Source of the DNA: Citreicoccus inhibens | Lineage (GTDB): Bacteria; Myxococcota; Myxococcia; Myxococcales; Myxococcaceae | Assembly: GCF_019039035.1 (NCBI RefSeq) | Contig: NZ_JAHNZT010000010.1 | Coordinates: forward strand, 124,001 to 188,000 | DNA: 64,000 bases | Direction of reading: 5' to 3' | Shown here: one piece after another, positions 1 through 9,356 of the stretch | Numbering within the stretch: the stretch's first letter is position 1 | Layout of the letters: each line of letters opens with the position of its first letter | Notes under the pieces: generated by a model | Told to the model about the DNA's origin: nothing | What the model saw: the letters and a program-made list of their open reading frames with translations, nothing else | Database searches by the model: none | Translations under genes and position numbers: made by a program

Positions 1-1338
1 GTGGCGGCGCTCGGGGGGTTCCTCTTCGGCTTCGACACGGCCGTCATCAACGGCACCGTGGGCGCGCTGGCCACCGAGTTCCGGGCGAGCGCGTGGGCCC
101 TGGGCCTGTGTGTCTCGTCGGCCCTCGTCGGCTCGGCGGTGGGCGCGTTCTTCGCCGGGCGGCTGGCGGATCACTTCGGGCGCACGCGCGTCATGGCCAT
201 CGCCTCGGGCCTGTTCATCCTCAGCGCGCTGGGCTCGGGGCTCGCGTTCGCGCTGTGGGACTTGAGCATCTGGCGACTCATCGGCGGACTGTCGGTCGGC
301 ATCGCCAGCGTCGTCGTGCCGGCCTACATCGCGGAGATCGCCCCGGCCCACCTGCGGGGCCGATTGGGCTCGCTCCAGCAGCTCGCCATCGTGGTGGGCA
401 TCTTCATGGCGCTGTTGGGGGACTTCGCCATCGCGCGCAGCGCGGGCTCCGCGTCCAACCCGCTGTGGTTCGGCATCACCGCGTGGCGCTGGATGTTCTG
501 GAGCGGCCTGCCGCCCGCGCTGCTCTACGGCGTGGGCTCGCTCTTCATCCCCGAGTCGCCGCGCTACCTGGTGGCCAAGGGGCGCGAGCAGGAGGCGCTC
601 GGCGTGCTGCGCGACATCATCGGAGACACCGCGCCGTCCAAGGTGGTGGAGATCCGCAAGTCGCTGCGCGCGGACCGGCCCGCTCGCATGGCGGACCTGC
701 GGGGCGCTCGTCTGGGGCTTCAGCCCATCGTCTGGGTCGGCATCGTCCTCGCCGTGCTCCAGCAGTTCGTGGGCATCAACGTCATCTTCTATTACTCCAG
801 CGTGCTGTGGCAGGCGGTGGGCTTCTCCGAGCAGGACTCGCTGCTCATCACCGTCATCACCAGCGTCACCAACATCGTCACCACGCTGGTGGCCATCGCG
901 TGCGTGGACAAGATCGGCCGCAGGCCGCTGTTGCTCGCGGGCTCGGTGGGCATGGCGCTCACGCTGGGGCTCTTGGCCTATCTCTTCGGCACCGCGCCGC
1001 TGGACGCGCACGGCAACCCCGTGTTGCATGGCGCGGCCGGAACCACGGCGCTGGTGGCCGCGAACCTCTACGTCGTCAGCTTCGGGTTCTCGTGGGGCCC
1101 GGTGATGTGGGTGCTCTTGGGAGAGATGTTCCCCAATCGCATCCGCGCGCTCGCCCTGTCGCTGGCGGCCATGGCCCAGTGGATCGCCAACTTCATCGTG
1201 TCGGTGACCTTCCCCGTGCTGGCGAACGTGGGGCTGGGCTGGGCTTATGGCCTCTACACGGCGGCCGCCGTGTTCTCGTTCTACTTCACCCTTCGCCACA
1301 TCCCCGAGACGAAGGGCCGGGAGCTGGAGACGATGTAG
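1..1338 (+). CDS. Sugar porter-type MFS transporter (5' truncated)
   Basis: Inner-membrane secondary transporter of the major facilitator superfamily, sugar porter family, probably importing a hexose or related sugar by proton symport. The visible 445 residues contain the family signatures: GFLFGFDTAVINGTVG in TM1, GRLADHFGRTR in the TM2-3 loop, PESPRYLVAKGR after TM6, QQFVGINVIFYYSS in TM7, DKIGRRPLLLAG in the TM8-9 loop and PETKGRELE at the C-terminus. About twelve hydrophobic segments are present. The reading frame is open at base 1 and the usual short cytoplasmic N-terminus is missing, so the GTG at base 1 is probably internal and the gene begins outside the window. Its stop lies 3 bases from the stop of the convergent GH13 gene, a possible functional partner in glucan use. 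The family is certain; the substrate is not. Confidence 0.93.
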   Translation: MAALGGFLFGFDTAVINGTVGALATEFRASAWALGLCVSSALVGSAVGAFFAGRLADHFGRTRVMAIASGLFILSALGSGLAFALWDLSIWRLIGGLSVGIASVVVPAYIAEIAPAHLRGRLGSLQQLAIVVGIFMALLGDFAIARSAGSASNPLWFGITAWRWMFWSGLPPALLYGVGSLFIPESPRYLVAKGREQEALGVLRDIIGDTAPSKVVEIRKSLRADRPARMADLRGARLGLQPIVWVGIVLAVLQQFVGINVIFYYSSVLWQAVGFSEQDSLLITVITSVTNIVTTLVAIACVDKIGRRPLLLAGSVGMALTLGLLAYLFGTAPLDAHGNPVLHGAAGTTALVAANLYVVSFGFSWGPVMWVLLGEMFPNRIRALALSLAAMAQWIANFIVSVTFPVLANVGLGWAYGLYTAAAVFSFYFTLRHIPETKGRELETM

Positions 1339-1341
1339 CGG

Positions 1342-4300
1342 CTATGCCTTCTTGAACACCACGTAGCCGGCGGCGGGGATGTTCACCTTCGTGTCGGCGC
1401 TGCCCGAGAGCGTGGCGCCGTAGTTGCCGAAGTTGCTCCCGCCGTACACCGCGGCGTCGCTGTTGAGCACTTCCTTCCAGTTCCCGGGAGGCAGCGGCAG
1501 CGCGTAGCCCTCCAGGTTCTTGCGGTTGAGGCTGCCCACCACGAGGTACTCGTCGTCCCCGGACTTGCGCGTGAAGGCCATCACCGCGTCCTGGTTGTGC
1601 GTGTACACGCGCTTGACCTCCGCGTCCGAGCGGAAGGCGGGGCTGCTGGAGCGCAGCGCGATGGCGTCCTTGTAGAAGCCGAAGCTCTGCCGGCGCGTCA
1701 CGTTGAGCATCGCGCCCGTGCGCTCGCTCGCGGGCAGGGCGGCGATCTCCGTGAAGAGCTTCTTGTCGTCGGCGGAGAACGCCTGGAACTCGGCGTCCTT
1801 CGCGCGAGCCTCGGGCGGCTGCGCGAAGAGGCGCTCGTAGGTCGCCTTGCGCGCGTCGTCGAAGCGCACGCGGCTGAAGTCCACGCCCTGGCCCACCGAC
1901 TGCCAGCTCCAATCGCTGTCCCAGGTGGACGGGTTGCCCCAGCGGAAGTCGTTCTGCGCGCCGAACTCGTCGCCCTGGAAGAACATGGGGACGCCCGGCC
2001 CCGCCAGGCCAATGCCCGCCGCGAAGCGCGCCGCGCCCCGCGACCACTCGTCCGGGAAGTCCGTGGGATTGGCGCCCTCGGCGGTGTTCATCGTGCGCTG
2101 GCCGTTTCCGACCTCGTCATGGTTGGAGATGATGGACAGCGCGTGCTTCCAGTCATCCAGGCCGCGCGGCGCCGTCATCATGGACATGAAGGCTTCCATG
2201 TCCGTCGTCTGGCCGCGCGCCGCCGCCTGCACGAGCCCGGGCTTCGCGTTGTCGTTCACCAGCCGATGCTGGAACTCGGTGTACCACTGCGCGTCGAAGC
2301 CGCCGCCGGTGCCGTCCGCCTTGGCGGGCCGCGTGAGCGTCGGGTCGTAGTCGAACTGCTCGGCCACGGTCCACGCGTTCGGGTTGACGAAGTGCACCTG
2401 CCGGTTGATCTCCCGGAGCATGTCCCAGCCGGCCTTGCCGCCCACGCCCTTGATGGGCTCGGTGAAGTCGAAGCGCAGCCCGTCGAAGTGCAGCTCCTCC
2501 ACCTGCGACACCGCGTGGTCCACGAAGAGCTGCTTCACCTTCGGGTTGTCATACGCGGGCACCGAGCCCCAGGGCGTGTCGCGCTGCTCGAACTTCCCCG
2601 GCTCCTTGGACCAGTTGAAGTACGGGTTGCTCGGCCCGCCCATGTTCCACAGGCCGTTGTAGTCGCCGAAGACGTGGTTGTAGACGACGTCGGACACCAC
2701 GTTGAGGCCGCGCTCGTGGGCCGCGTCAATGAAGCGCTGGAGCGCCTCGCGCCCCTCGACCCAGCGGCCGTCCTTGTCCTCGAACCCGAACGAGCTCTCC
2801 ACCGCGAGGCTGTTGACGCCCAGGTAGCCCCAGTTGCGGCTGCCCTCCACCTCATTGACGGGCAGAAGCTCCAGCGTGTTGACGCCCAGCTCCTTGAAGT
2901 AGTCGAGCTTGCCGAGCAGGTCCTCCATGGTGGAGCGATCCGAGTTGCCCGCCTCGCCCAGGAAGCTGCCCACGTGGAGCTGGTACACCACCCACTTCGC
3001 CGGATCCTTCTCCCGAGGCGCCGCGTCATGCTGGAAGCTGAAGCGCGTGGGGTCCACGACGAGCGAGCCACGGAAGGACACGCCGCTGCTCTTCGTGAGC
3101 ACGTCGCTCCAGGGGTCGTTCACCTTGGAGGCGGAGCGCTCGGTGCTGCTCAGCTTGCCGTCGCGGTTCTTGTCGCCCCGGAGCTGGAGCTTGCCGCTCG
3201 CGTCCTGGTCGAACACCTGGAACTCGTAGCGGAGCCCCGCGAGCTTGTCCGGATCATTCACGAGGGTGGTCCACGCCCCGCCCTCGTTCGTCATGCGGAT
3301 GCGCCCGTCCGCCTCGATGTTCTTCGACCAGAGGTCGTTGAACTTTCCGCCCCGGAGCTTGTCGATGGCGCCCGCGTCGAAGCCCCCCAGGCGCTCGAGC
3401 AACGCCTGCTTGCCCAGCGGCTTTCCGCTGGGGTCCTTCAGCACCAGGTAGGCGCTGTGCGCGGTCTCCGCGTCGTCCACGTCGAAGCGCATCAGGCCCA
3501 CGGCGCCTTGCGCGTAGCGGTCCACTTCCTTGCCGCGCACCGGGTCCAGGTAGAGCCTGTCCAAGCCACGCTGCTCGCCCATCATCTCGCGCGCGTATGG
3601 ATCCGGCCGGTCGCTCGCCGCGCCGGTGGAGTCCACCACCTCGTAGACGTAGGACTTGCCCTCCAGCGAGGCCCAGCCGCCCTTCACCTGCGCGCTCCAG
3701 TTGCCGCCCTCGTCGCGCGTCATGGGGAAGCGCTGCTCGCGGCCCTGCGTGTCCGTCACCTTCACGCGCACGTCGCGCGCGTCCGGTGCCCAGAGCTTGA
3801 AGGACGCGTCCTTGCCCGAGCGCTGCACGCCCATCTCGTGGTACGTCGTCGGCGCGTAGGACGCGGTGGGCTTGGAGAGATCCAACTTGAGGTTGCCCTC
3901 CCCCATCACCGCCCACTGGCCCTTGCCCGAGGGCCCATCCACCGTCACGCCCCACTCCCAGTTGCGCGGCAGGCCGTCATCCGCGAGCGTCACCGTGGCC
4001 GCGTACTTGCCATGGCCCAGCGAGCGCATGGGCACGGTGCCCGCGGACCACTGCGCGTTGTAGCGACCGTCCGCGTCCCAGCTCCCCTTGAGCTGCGGGT
4101 TCGTGAGCGAGCCGTGCGGCCCCGCGTCGTAGACAAAAGTGATGGTGCGCGGCTGGGGCTTGTCCACCGTGGCGCCGGACTGCACGGACGCGGTGGGACG
4201 CGCCGCCGCCAACCCGCCCGCCCCACCCGACTTCTCGAAGGCATCGCCGCCGCGAGACAACGGGGCCGGCGTGGACTCGAAGCGCGAACGCTCCAGCCGA

Positions 4301-4422
4301 GCCCCCGGGACGGGGCTCGCCTTCCCCCCGCCGGTCGCCGTGGCTTTCCGGTTTTCCTGGGCAGAGGACGGCACCGGGGCCGGAGGGGTCGCGGGCGGAC
4401 GGCGAATCTTCGAATCACTCAT
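1342..4422 (-). CDS. GH13 (alpha-amylase superfamily) glucan-active enzyme
   Basis: Large 1,026-residue alpha-glucan-active enzyme. The N-terminal about 100 residues are Pro/Ala-rich and low complexity. A beta-sandwich domain (from TITFVYDAGPHG) follows, then an isoamylase-N/CBM48-like domain (FKLWAPDARDVRVKV). The (beta/alpha)8 barrel carries the conserved GH13 regions: DVVYNHVFGDYNG, DGLRFDFTEP with nucleophile D652, VAEQFDYDP with acid/base E688, and SNHDEVGNG with D769. A C-terminal beta domain completes it. The layout fits 1,4-alpha-glucan branching enzyme or a related transglycosidase better than a simple amylase, but the reaction cannot be decided from motifs. An upstream in-frame Met (base 4530) exists; the ATG at 4422 is preferred because the extension would cross the hairpin and the upstream gene's stop. 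No signal peptide is seen, so it is probably cytoplasmic. Confidence 0.85.
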   Translation of the reverse strand: MSDSKIRRPPATPPAPVPSSAQENRKATATGGGKASPVPGARLERSRFESTPAPLSRGGDAFEKSGGAGGLAAARPTASVQSGATVDKPQPRTITFVYDAGPHGSLTNPQLKGSWDADGRYNAQWSAGTVPMRSLGHGKYAATVTLADDGLPRNWEWGVTVDGPSGKGQWAVMGEGNLKLDLSKPTASYAPTTYHEMGVQRSGKDASFKLWAPDARDVRVKVTDTQGREQRFPMTRDEGGNWSAQVKGGWASLEGKSYVYEVVDSTGAASDRPDPYAREMMGEQRGLDRLYLDPVRGKEVDRYAQGAVGLMRFDVDDAETAHSAYLVLKDPSGKPLGKQALLERLGGFDAGAIDKLRGGKFNDLWSKNIEADGRIRMTNEGGAWTTLVNDPDKLAGLRYEFQVFDQDASGKLQLRGDKNRDGKLSSTERSASKVNDPWSDVLTKSSGVSFRGSLVVDPTRFSFQHDAAPREKDPAKWVVYQLHVGSFLGEAGNSDRSTMEDLLGKLDYFKELGVNTLELLPVNEVEGSRNWGYLGVNSLAVESSFGFEDKDGRWVEGREALQRFIDAAHERGLNVVSDVVYNHVFGDYNGLWNMGGPSNPYFNWSKEPGKFEQRDTPWGSVPAYDNPKVKQLFVDHAVSQVEELHFDGLRFDFTEPIKGVGGKAGWDMLREINRQVHFVNPNAWTVAEQFDYDPTLTRPAKADGTGGGFDAQWYTEFQHRLVNDNAKPGLVQAAARGQTTDMEAFMSMMTAPRGLDDWKHALSIISNHDEVGNGQRTMNTAEGANPTDFPDEWSRGAARFAAGIGLAGPGVPMFFQGDEFGAQNDFRWGNPSTWDSDWSWQSVGQGVDFSRVRFDDARKATYERLFAQPPEARAKDAEFQAFSADDKKLFTEIAALPASERTGAMLNVTRRQSFGFYKDAIALRSSSPAFRSDAEVKRVYTHNQDAVMAFTRKSGDDEYLVVGSLNRKNLEGYALPLPPGNWKEVLNSDAAVYGGSNFGNYGATLSGSADTKVNIPAAGYVVFKKA

Positions 4423-4483
4423 GGGGCGGTCTCGAGAAGGCGCACGACGCGGAGAATCGACAGCTTGTCGCATCGAGCCCGCC

Positions 4484-4524
4484 GAAAGTTGTGTCTCTCC
4501 GGTCTGTCCGGAAGAGAAACTTTC
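4484..4524 (-). terminator. Imperfect 16-bp hairpin just after the membrane-protein stop
   Basis: Inverted repeat with arms GAAAGTT (4484-4490), TCTCT (4494-4498) and CCGG (4499-4502) pairing with CCGG (4508-4511), AGAGA (4513-4517) and AACTTTC (4518-4524). It is interrupted by a GTG bulge on one side and a single A on the other, with a TCTGT loop. It begins 2 bases beyond the stop of the minus-strand membrane gene and lies 62 bases before the next minus-strand gene. There is no U-run, so it is either a U-less terminator or an operator for the GH13 gene. Confidence 0.45.
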
Positions 4525-4526
4525 TC

Positions 4527-5927
4527 TCACCCTCGCCGGCCGGGGATGGCCCGCAGGAACTGGGGGTCCTTCCAGTCCCAGGCACGCTCGGGCCGCTCAT
4601 CCACGTTGGTGGGCGTGGAGTTCCACGCATGGACGGCGAACGAGGTCGAGGCGCGCCAATGGAAGGCGACGCTGAAGCCCGCCGTGAGCAGCACCGCGGC
4701 GGTGAGGGCCCGGTGCTGGCGCGGCGCCTCCAGGAGCGATTGCAGCGGCGAGGCCAGGAAGTAGACGCAGTAGGGCAACACGTCCGTGAAGAAGCGCGGC
4801 CCCACCGAGTGCCCCGCCCACCAGACCGGGAACGCGGAGATGGCCAACCAATGGAGCACCAGGATGGCCAGGAAGGCCCTGTCGTAGGCCTGGAGCTCGC
4901 CTCGGCGCAGCCGCTGATACACGCCCACCCCGCTGAGGAAGAGGAAGGGCGAGTAGATGAGGAGCCCGCGCGAGGGGCTGATGAGGTTCGCCGCGAGCGC
5001 CTGGAAGAAGCGCGCGCCGCCCGGATCCAACCCCTTGGCGTAGTAGGGGGAGAGCAGCGCGCCATACGTGGCCAGGTTGTAGGCGCAGAACGGCAGCGCC
5101 ACCACGGAGGCACCGGCGAAGAACGCGGGCAGGAGCCGCGTCCAGCGCAGCGCGAAGAAGGCCGTGACGACGAGGACCGAGAGCGCGTTGGTGGGCCGGC
5201 AGACGTACGCGCACGCGACGACGAGCCCCGTCAGCAAGGCGGTGCGCACCGTCTGCGCCGGGCGCGCGAGCAGCAGCACGATGCACGCGACGGCCAGCAG
5301 CGAGGGCGCGTGCTGCCAGAGCACGCGGCTGGCGGTGGAATAGGCAGTGGTGCCAAACGCGAACAGCAGCACGGAGGCGAGCGCGGCTCCGTCCGACACC
5401 TGCCGACGCAGCGCGAGGAAGAGCACCACCACGGCCGCGCACACGTAGAAGGACGCGATGAGCTGCTCGGTGCGGTTGTAGAAGCCGAGGTCCACCGAGC
5501 CGGTGCCGCGGAACGTGGTCAGCCACTGTTCCAGGTCCGCGCCGCGCTGGCCCCAATGTGGGAGCTGGGAGCGCGTGAGCGAGAGCGCCCCCTCGGTGGC
5601 CGCGAGGAACGGGAGCGCCCCGAGCACGGCGCCGAGCGGATATTCGTAGTACGTGTGCCCCGCCACCTCGCACGTGCCGTGGTCCGTATAGGTCGTCAGC
5701 GTCGGGCGGAACTCGTCGAGGTTGGCGTTGCCTTCGTGCAGGAGGCTGGCCGCGGTGGGGATGGACCAGAGGGAGTCCGTCTGGATCCGCACCTGGCTGG
5801 CGCTGTACGCCGCGAAGACGCCCGCGAACAGCACGAAGAGGGCGAGCTTCGTCAAGCGCGGCTTGGAGGAGGAAGGCGACGACGCGTCCAGGAGGCGGCT
5901 CCTTGCGGCGGGATGGGCGCGGCACAC
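4527..5927 (-). CDS. Polytopic membrane protein, possibly GT-C-like glycosyltransferase
   Basis: About 466 residues with roughly ten hydrophobic segments, the first being LTKLALFVLFAGVFAAY. A large loop after TM1 (QTDSLWSIPTAASLLHEG) and the YYEYPLG motif leading into the next helix resemble GT-C/PMT-type glycosyltransferases that use polyprenyl-phosphate sugars. The acidic pair typical of that fold is not clearly recognisable, so the enzyme assignment is an inference. The start is uncertain. GTG at 5927 is the longest reasonable choice but lacks a ribosome-binding site. A CTG at 5891 has AAGGAG 7 bases upstream, and a TTG lies directly before TM1. The gene diverges from the zinc-ribbon membrane protein, leaving under 50 bases for both promoters. 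A hairpin follows its stop. Confidence 0.6.
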   Translation of the reverse strand: MCRAHPAARSRLLDASSPSSSKPRLTKLALFVLFAGVFAAYSASQVRIQTDSLWSIPTAASLLHEGNANLDEFRPTLTTYTDHGTCEVAGHTYYEYPLGAVLGALPFLAATEGALSLTRSQLPHWGQRGADLEQWLTTFRGTGSVDLGFYNRTEQLIASFYVCAAVVVLFLALRRQVSDGAALASVLLFAFGTTAYSTASRVLWQHAPSLLAVACIVLLLARPAQTVRTALLTGLVVACAYVCRPTNALSVLVVTAFFALRWTRLLPAFFAGASVVALPFCAYNLATYGALLSPYYAKGLDPGGARFFQALAANLISPSRGLLIYSPFLFLSGVGVYQRLRRGELQAYDRAFLAILVLHWLAISAFPVWWAGHSVGPRFFTDVLPYCVYFLASPLQSLLEAPRQHRALTAAVLLTAGFSVAFHWRASTSFAVHAWNSTPTNVDERPERAWDWKDPQFLRAIPGRRG

Positions 5928-5975
5928 TAACAGGATGTGTTTGTGATTGGGCGCGGATTGGGGTTGCGTACGGGG

Positions 5976-7322
5976 ATGGACGAGCCTTTCTATCCAGACA
6001 TCCTCGAGCGGGCCGGCCGACAGCCTCGCGAGTTCGGCACGGTGCACCTGCACGTCGAGCCGGTGCTCCGCGCCGCCGAAGGCACCCAGGCCACGGCGCG
6101 CATCTGGTTGCAGGGCGCGTTCGAGCCCATGACGCCCGCGGCCACCTTGCGGGTCATCGACGCGGAGACGCGGGAGGAGCTGCTGTGCGTTCCGCTCCCC
6201 GCGATGGAGCGGGGGCGCGTGCTGCGCTGGACGCTGCCGCTGACCCTCGCCGCGAGCGCACGCGCCTTGCTCTTTCAACCCGAGGCGCCCGTGCCCGAGC
6301 ACGCCCAACGGGTGCGGCCTCCCTGGAGGCTGTTCGATACCCTGGAGATGACCTCGGAGGCCAGGCTCGCCGCCTCGCCCTCCGCCGATCTGGTGCGCCT
6401 GGGGTCGACCATCGCGTTCGGTAGCCTCGCCACCCAAGTCCTCCTTGGGCCCAGGCAGCCCCACCTCGTGGAGGAGCTGCGCCTCAAGCGACACGCCGCG
6501 CATGCCCTGCCGGATGGGTTCGTCGCGGAGATCATCGAGGGGGCGCCACCGTCCGTGGAGGCCCCTGTCTCCGAGGTCGTCTGGGAGCCCGGCCAGAAGT
6601 TCGACCCCACGCGCTGGCAGGAGACGTCCTCGCCGGGCTCGCGGCAGGTGCGGTGCGAGTGTGGCGCCACCGTCCCGCGCGACGCGGAGTTCTGTCCTCA
6701 GTGTCTCGGCTCGCTCGCGGGCGCGGTCCCGGCCGAGAGCGTGGTGGAGGCCCCGATGGCATTCGCTCCCGTGGCTTTCGAGCCCGCTCCGCCCGCCACC
6801 CCCGAGGAGGACCTGGGGCCTCGGTGTCCACGGCACCCGCAGGTCGAGGAGACGCGCACCTGTCCGCGCTGTGGCGCCTTCTACTGCGCGCTGTGCCTTC
6901 CCGATGCGCTGGAGGCCGAGCGCACGGTCTGCCCCGCCTGCGTGGAGCGAGACACGGAGAAGGATCCGGTGCAGCTGCGCCGCGCGCTCATGCGGGACAT
7001 GGCCAAGCTCCATGGCGGCCTGACCGCGTTCATGCTCGTCACGGTGCTCATCTCCGTGGTCTCCAACCTCGGAGACGCGAAGCAGATGCTCGATGTGGGC
7101 ATCGGGGGCGCCATCATCGTCCTGGTCTACGGCGGACTCTCGGGCCTCCTGGCACTGGTGCGGAGGCCGATTCTTGGCTGGGGCCTCTTCGTCATCGACG
7201 CCCTCTTCGGGATGATCATGCTCTCCAGCAGGGACTTCATCGATGGCACCGCCATCCTCGCGGTGGCGGCCATCTCCTTCTTGCAACTCCTGCGCGCGGG
7301 GAGCCTGGCGAAGTCGGGCTGA
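5976..7322 (+). CDS. Zinc-ribbon plus B-box-like zinc finger membrane protein
   Basis: Protein of 448 residues with no assigned function. The N-terminal about 210 residues are soluble and of unrecognised fold. A CxC...CxxC zinc ribbon follows (RCECGATVPRDAEFCPQC), then a short Pro-rich linker. After it comes a B-box-like cluster: CPRHPQVEETRTCPRCGAFYC, then CALCLP and TVCPACVERD. This cluster is found in many myxobacterial membrane proteins of unknown role. The last about 100 residues form four hydrophobic helices, so the zinc modules should face the cytoplasm. The ATG at 5976 (MDEPFYPD) is chosen; a GTG at 5937 would also be in frame. Its stop is 12 bases from the convergent lipoprotein stop. 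Confidence 0.75.
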   Translation: MDEPFYPDILERAGRQPREFGTVHLHVEPVLRAAEGTQATARIWLQGAFEPMTPAATLRVIDAETREELLCVPLPAMERGRVLRWTLPLTLAASARALLFQPEAPVPEHAQRVRPPWRLFDTLEMTSEARLAASPSADLVRLGSTIAFGSLATQVLLGPRQPHLVEELRLKRHAAHALPDGFVAEIIEGAPPSVEAPVSEVVWEPGQKFDPTRWQETSSPGSRQVRCECGATVPRDAEFCPQCLGSLAGAVPAESVVEAPMAFAPVAFEPAPPATPEEDLGPRCPRHPQVEETRTCPRCGAFYCALCLPDALEAERTVCPACVERDTEKDPVQLRRALMRDMAKLHGGLTAFMLVTVLISVVSNLGDAKQMLDVGIGGAIIVLVYGGLSGLLALVRRPILGWGLFVIDALFGMIMLSSRDFIDGTAILAVAAISFLQLLRAGSLAKSG

Positions 7323-7334
7323 GGCCCGCCGGCC

Positions 7335-8075
7335 TCACTTCACGGGGGGCGGGACGATGAAGCGCCCGTCACTCCCGAGCCGCAGCCGCGTGACGTAGCG
7401 CTGGTGGATGTCCAGATACAGGTCCTTCCCATTCGGGGAGAACGTCACCGACGGGACGAGCAGCTGATGCTCGGGCGGTGTGCCCAGGGCAATCCACGCG
7501 CGGTGCCCATCCGTGCCCAACGTCACCCATCGCACCTCGGGCCGTTGATTCTCCCCGACCAGGAGCACCTTGAGCAGGAGGAGGGCGACGCGCGAATCAG
7601 GCGAGATCCACGTCCCCGCCAGCGACAGCGTCGTCGCGCCAGGGAGGACCGTGGTCCAGCCGTTCACCATGCAGTACCCCTGAGCATGGGGTCTCGCGAT
7701 GAGGAGCCTGCTCCACCCCTGTCGCCGCGCGGGTTCCCCCAGCCCCACCACCTCCACCGGTCCCACGGCGAGCGGTAGGCTGCGCTGGAAGAGTCGCTCC
7801 ACGTGCCCATCCGGATTGAAGCCCAGGTCCACGGGCGCCAGGGAGGCGACCCAGGCACGTGCTTGCATCTCGGGCGAGAGGTCCAACTCCAGCCCGGGCT
7901 CGTTCACGATGTCCTCCGGGCACTGCGGCGGCACCTCTTTCACCACGGAGGCCGTCTGGAGAGGCGCCAGGGTCACCGCCGACGTCTCGGGGGGCGCTGG
8001 GCGCGCCACCGGTTGCGGCGAGGCACATCCACCGAGGAGCAGCACTCCCCCCAGCACCCACGCCAGTCGCGTCAT
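7335..8075 (-). CDS. Hypothetical lipoprotein
   Basis: 246 residues beginning MTRLAWVLGGVLLLGGCASP, a clear lipoprotein signal with lipobox LLGGC, so it is exported and lipidated. The mature part has a Pro-rich spacer and then a beta-rich region of unrecognised fold ending in SPNGKDLYLDIHQRYVTRL, reminiscent of a WD40-like or PD40 strand. The ATG at 8075 is chosen because it starts the signal peptide and has GAGG 8 bases upstream; an upstream in-frame Met would add 29 non-signal residues. It diverges from the next plus-strand gene. Function is unknown. Confidence 0.75.
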   Translation of the reverse strand: MTRLAWVLGGVLLLGGCASPQPVARPAPPETSAVTLAPLQTASVVKEVPPQCPEDIVNEPGLELDLSPEMQARAWVASLAPVDLGFNPDGHVERLFQRSLPLAVGPVEVVGLGEPARRQGWSRLLIARPHAQGYCMVNGWTTVLPGATTLSLAGTWISPDSRVALLLLKVLLVGENQRPEVRWVTLGTDGHRAWIALGTPPEHQLLVPSVTFSPNGKDLYLDIHQRYVTRLRLGSDGRFIVPPPVK

Positions 8076-8183
8076 CGAAACGTTCCTCGGGTCTGTTGAG
8101 TCCGGTGCATCCCGGAGAAGCGCGACACCATCGCATGAACATGGCTTCCAGCGCCCCTTCACCGCGGCCTAACCTGCGCGCCC

Positions 8184-9338
8184 ATGCGCTGCGGAGACAC
8201 GGAGTGGGCCACCAGTGACGGGACGTTGAGCGCGCGCAACCGCGCGGGGCCCGTGGAGCGCGGCCTCTGCGCGGCGGGAGGAGTCACTTCCCTCGCGCTG
8301 CTCCCCTACTTCCTGCGCCATGGCTGGCGGCCTCCGCCCTTTGAGTTCTGGGCCGCGCTGGTGGGAGGACTCGGCGCCCTCTCCCGGCTCTTCTCGGGCG
8401 GCACGCAGTGGCGGCTCGACCGCGCCACGGACACCGTCGAGCGCGGGTCCCGCGCCTTCGGCCGGAGCACGGTCGAGCGCTACGCGCTCAGTCAGTTCAC
8501 CCATGTGGAGCTGCGGGAACGCGGGCCCATCGCGGACGCGGGGCTCGTGTCCTCGGTCCTGTACCGGGTCGTCCTGAAGGGACCCGAGCACACGCTCATC
8601 CTCGCGGGCAGTCACGACGAGGACGAAACGCGGGCCCTGGCCGAGGCCGTCACGCGCGTGCTCGGCGGCGGGCTGAGCATCAAGGGCGGCCCGGTTCGCG
8701 GCGTGGATGAGCGCTTGTCGGCCGCGCCGCTGCGACACCTCCCGCCCGAGCCCCCCCCTGGCAGCCACATCCGCGCCTCGCGGGCGCCCCAAGGGCTGGG
8801 GCTCTGGCTCCCCGCCACGGGCTGGCGTCCGCGACGGCTGGTGCAGGCCGCCATCGCGGGCCTCATTGGCCTCGTGAGTCCTCCCGCGTTCCTCGGGCTC
8901 TGGGCCTCGCGCGTGGGCATGGCACAGGAGACGGCCTGGATCCCCGCGACCACCGTCGGGTTCCTCGTCCTCGCGGGGGGATATCTGTTCTGGCGCGTGG
9001 CGCGCGAAGCCACCAGCGGCTGGCACATCGCGGCCTCCTCGCGCGGCCTTGAGGTGGTGCGGCTGGGGCGCTGGGCCCGCCGCGAGCCCGTACGCATCCC
9101 CGCCACGCGGATCCACGACATCGATCTGCGCCAGTCATCAGACGGGGCCCGAGGCGAGCGGGAGCTGGGCATCATCGTCGACCACGACGGCGGCGAGCTC
9201 GCCCTGGGAATGGGGCTGCCGCGCGCGAGCCTGGAATGGACCGAGGGCATGCTGCGCCGGGCGCTCGCGACGCCGCCCGAGGCGCACCGTCATGAGGCCG
9301 CGCAGATACCGACCCCGGCCGCGCGCCAACGCGTGTGA
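8184..9338 (+). CDS. Hypothetical membrane protein, PH-like domain character
   Basis: 384 residues with two pairs of hydrophobic segments: about residues 28-60 (GGVTSLALLPYF, AALVGGLGALS) and about 215-265 (LIGLVSPPAFLGLWA, VGFLVLAGGYLFW). The soluble parts after each pair have the pattern of bacterial PH-like domains, for example WRLDRATDTVERGSRAFGR and later HIAASSRGLEVVRLGRWARR followed by RIPATRIHDIDLR. This suggests two tandem copies of a membrane-anchored beta domain, an inference from pattern only. The start has no strong ribosome-binding site. The gene converges on the OsmC gene 18 bases away. No specific function can be given. Confidence 0.65.
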   Translation: MRCGDTEWATSDGTLSARNRAGPVERGLCAAGGVTSLALLPYFLRHGWRPPPFEFWAALVGGLGALSRLFSGGTQWRLDRATDTVERGSRAFGRSTVERYALSQFTHVELRERGPIADAGLVSSVLYRVVLKGPEHTLILAGSHDEDETRALAEAVTRVLGGGLSIKGGPVRGVDERLSAAPLRHLPPEPPPGSHIRASRAPQGLGLWLPATGWRPRRLVQAAIAGLIGLVSPPAFLGLWASRVGMAQETAWIPATTVGFLVLAGGYLFWRVAREATSGWHIAASSRGLEVVRLGRWARREPVRIPATRIHDIDLRQSSDGARGERELGIIVDHDGGELALGMGLPRASLEWTEGMLRRALATPPEAHRHEAAQIPTPAARQRV

Positions 9339-9356
9339 GGGACGCGGCCGGCGCCG

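Noticed and set aside
1597-4764. Plus-strand open frame of 1,055 codons opposite the GH13 gene
   Set aside because: Arg/Ala/His/Val-rich translation with no domain, wholly antisense to a gene with intact catalytic motifs; typical G+C-driven shadow frame.
5937-7286. N-terminal extension of the minus-strand membrane protein across the zinc-ribbon gene
   Set aside because: The extra about 450 residues are His/Arg/Gly-rich shadow of the plus-strand gene; the first transmembrane helix marks the real start near 5927 or later.
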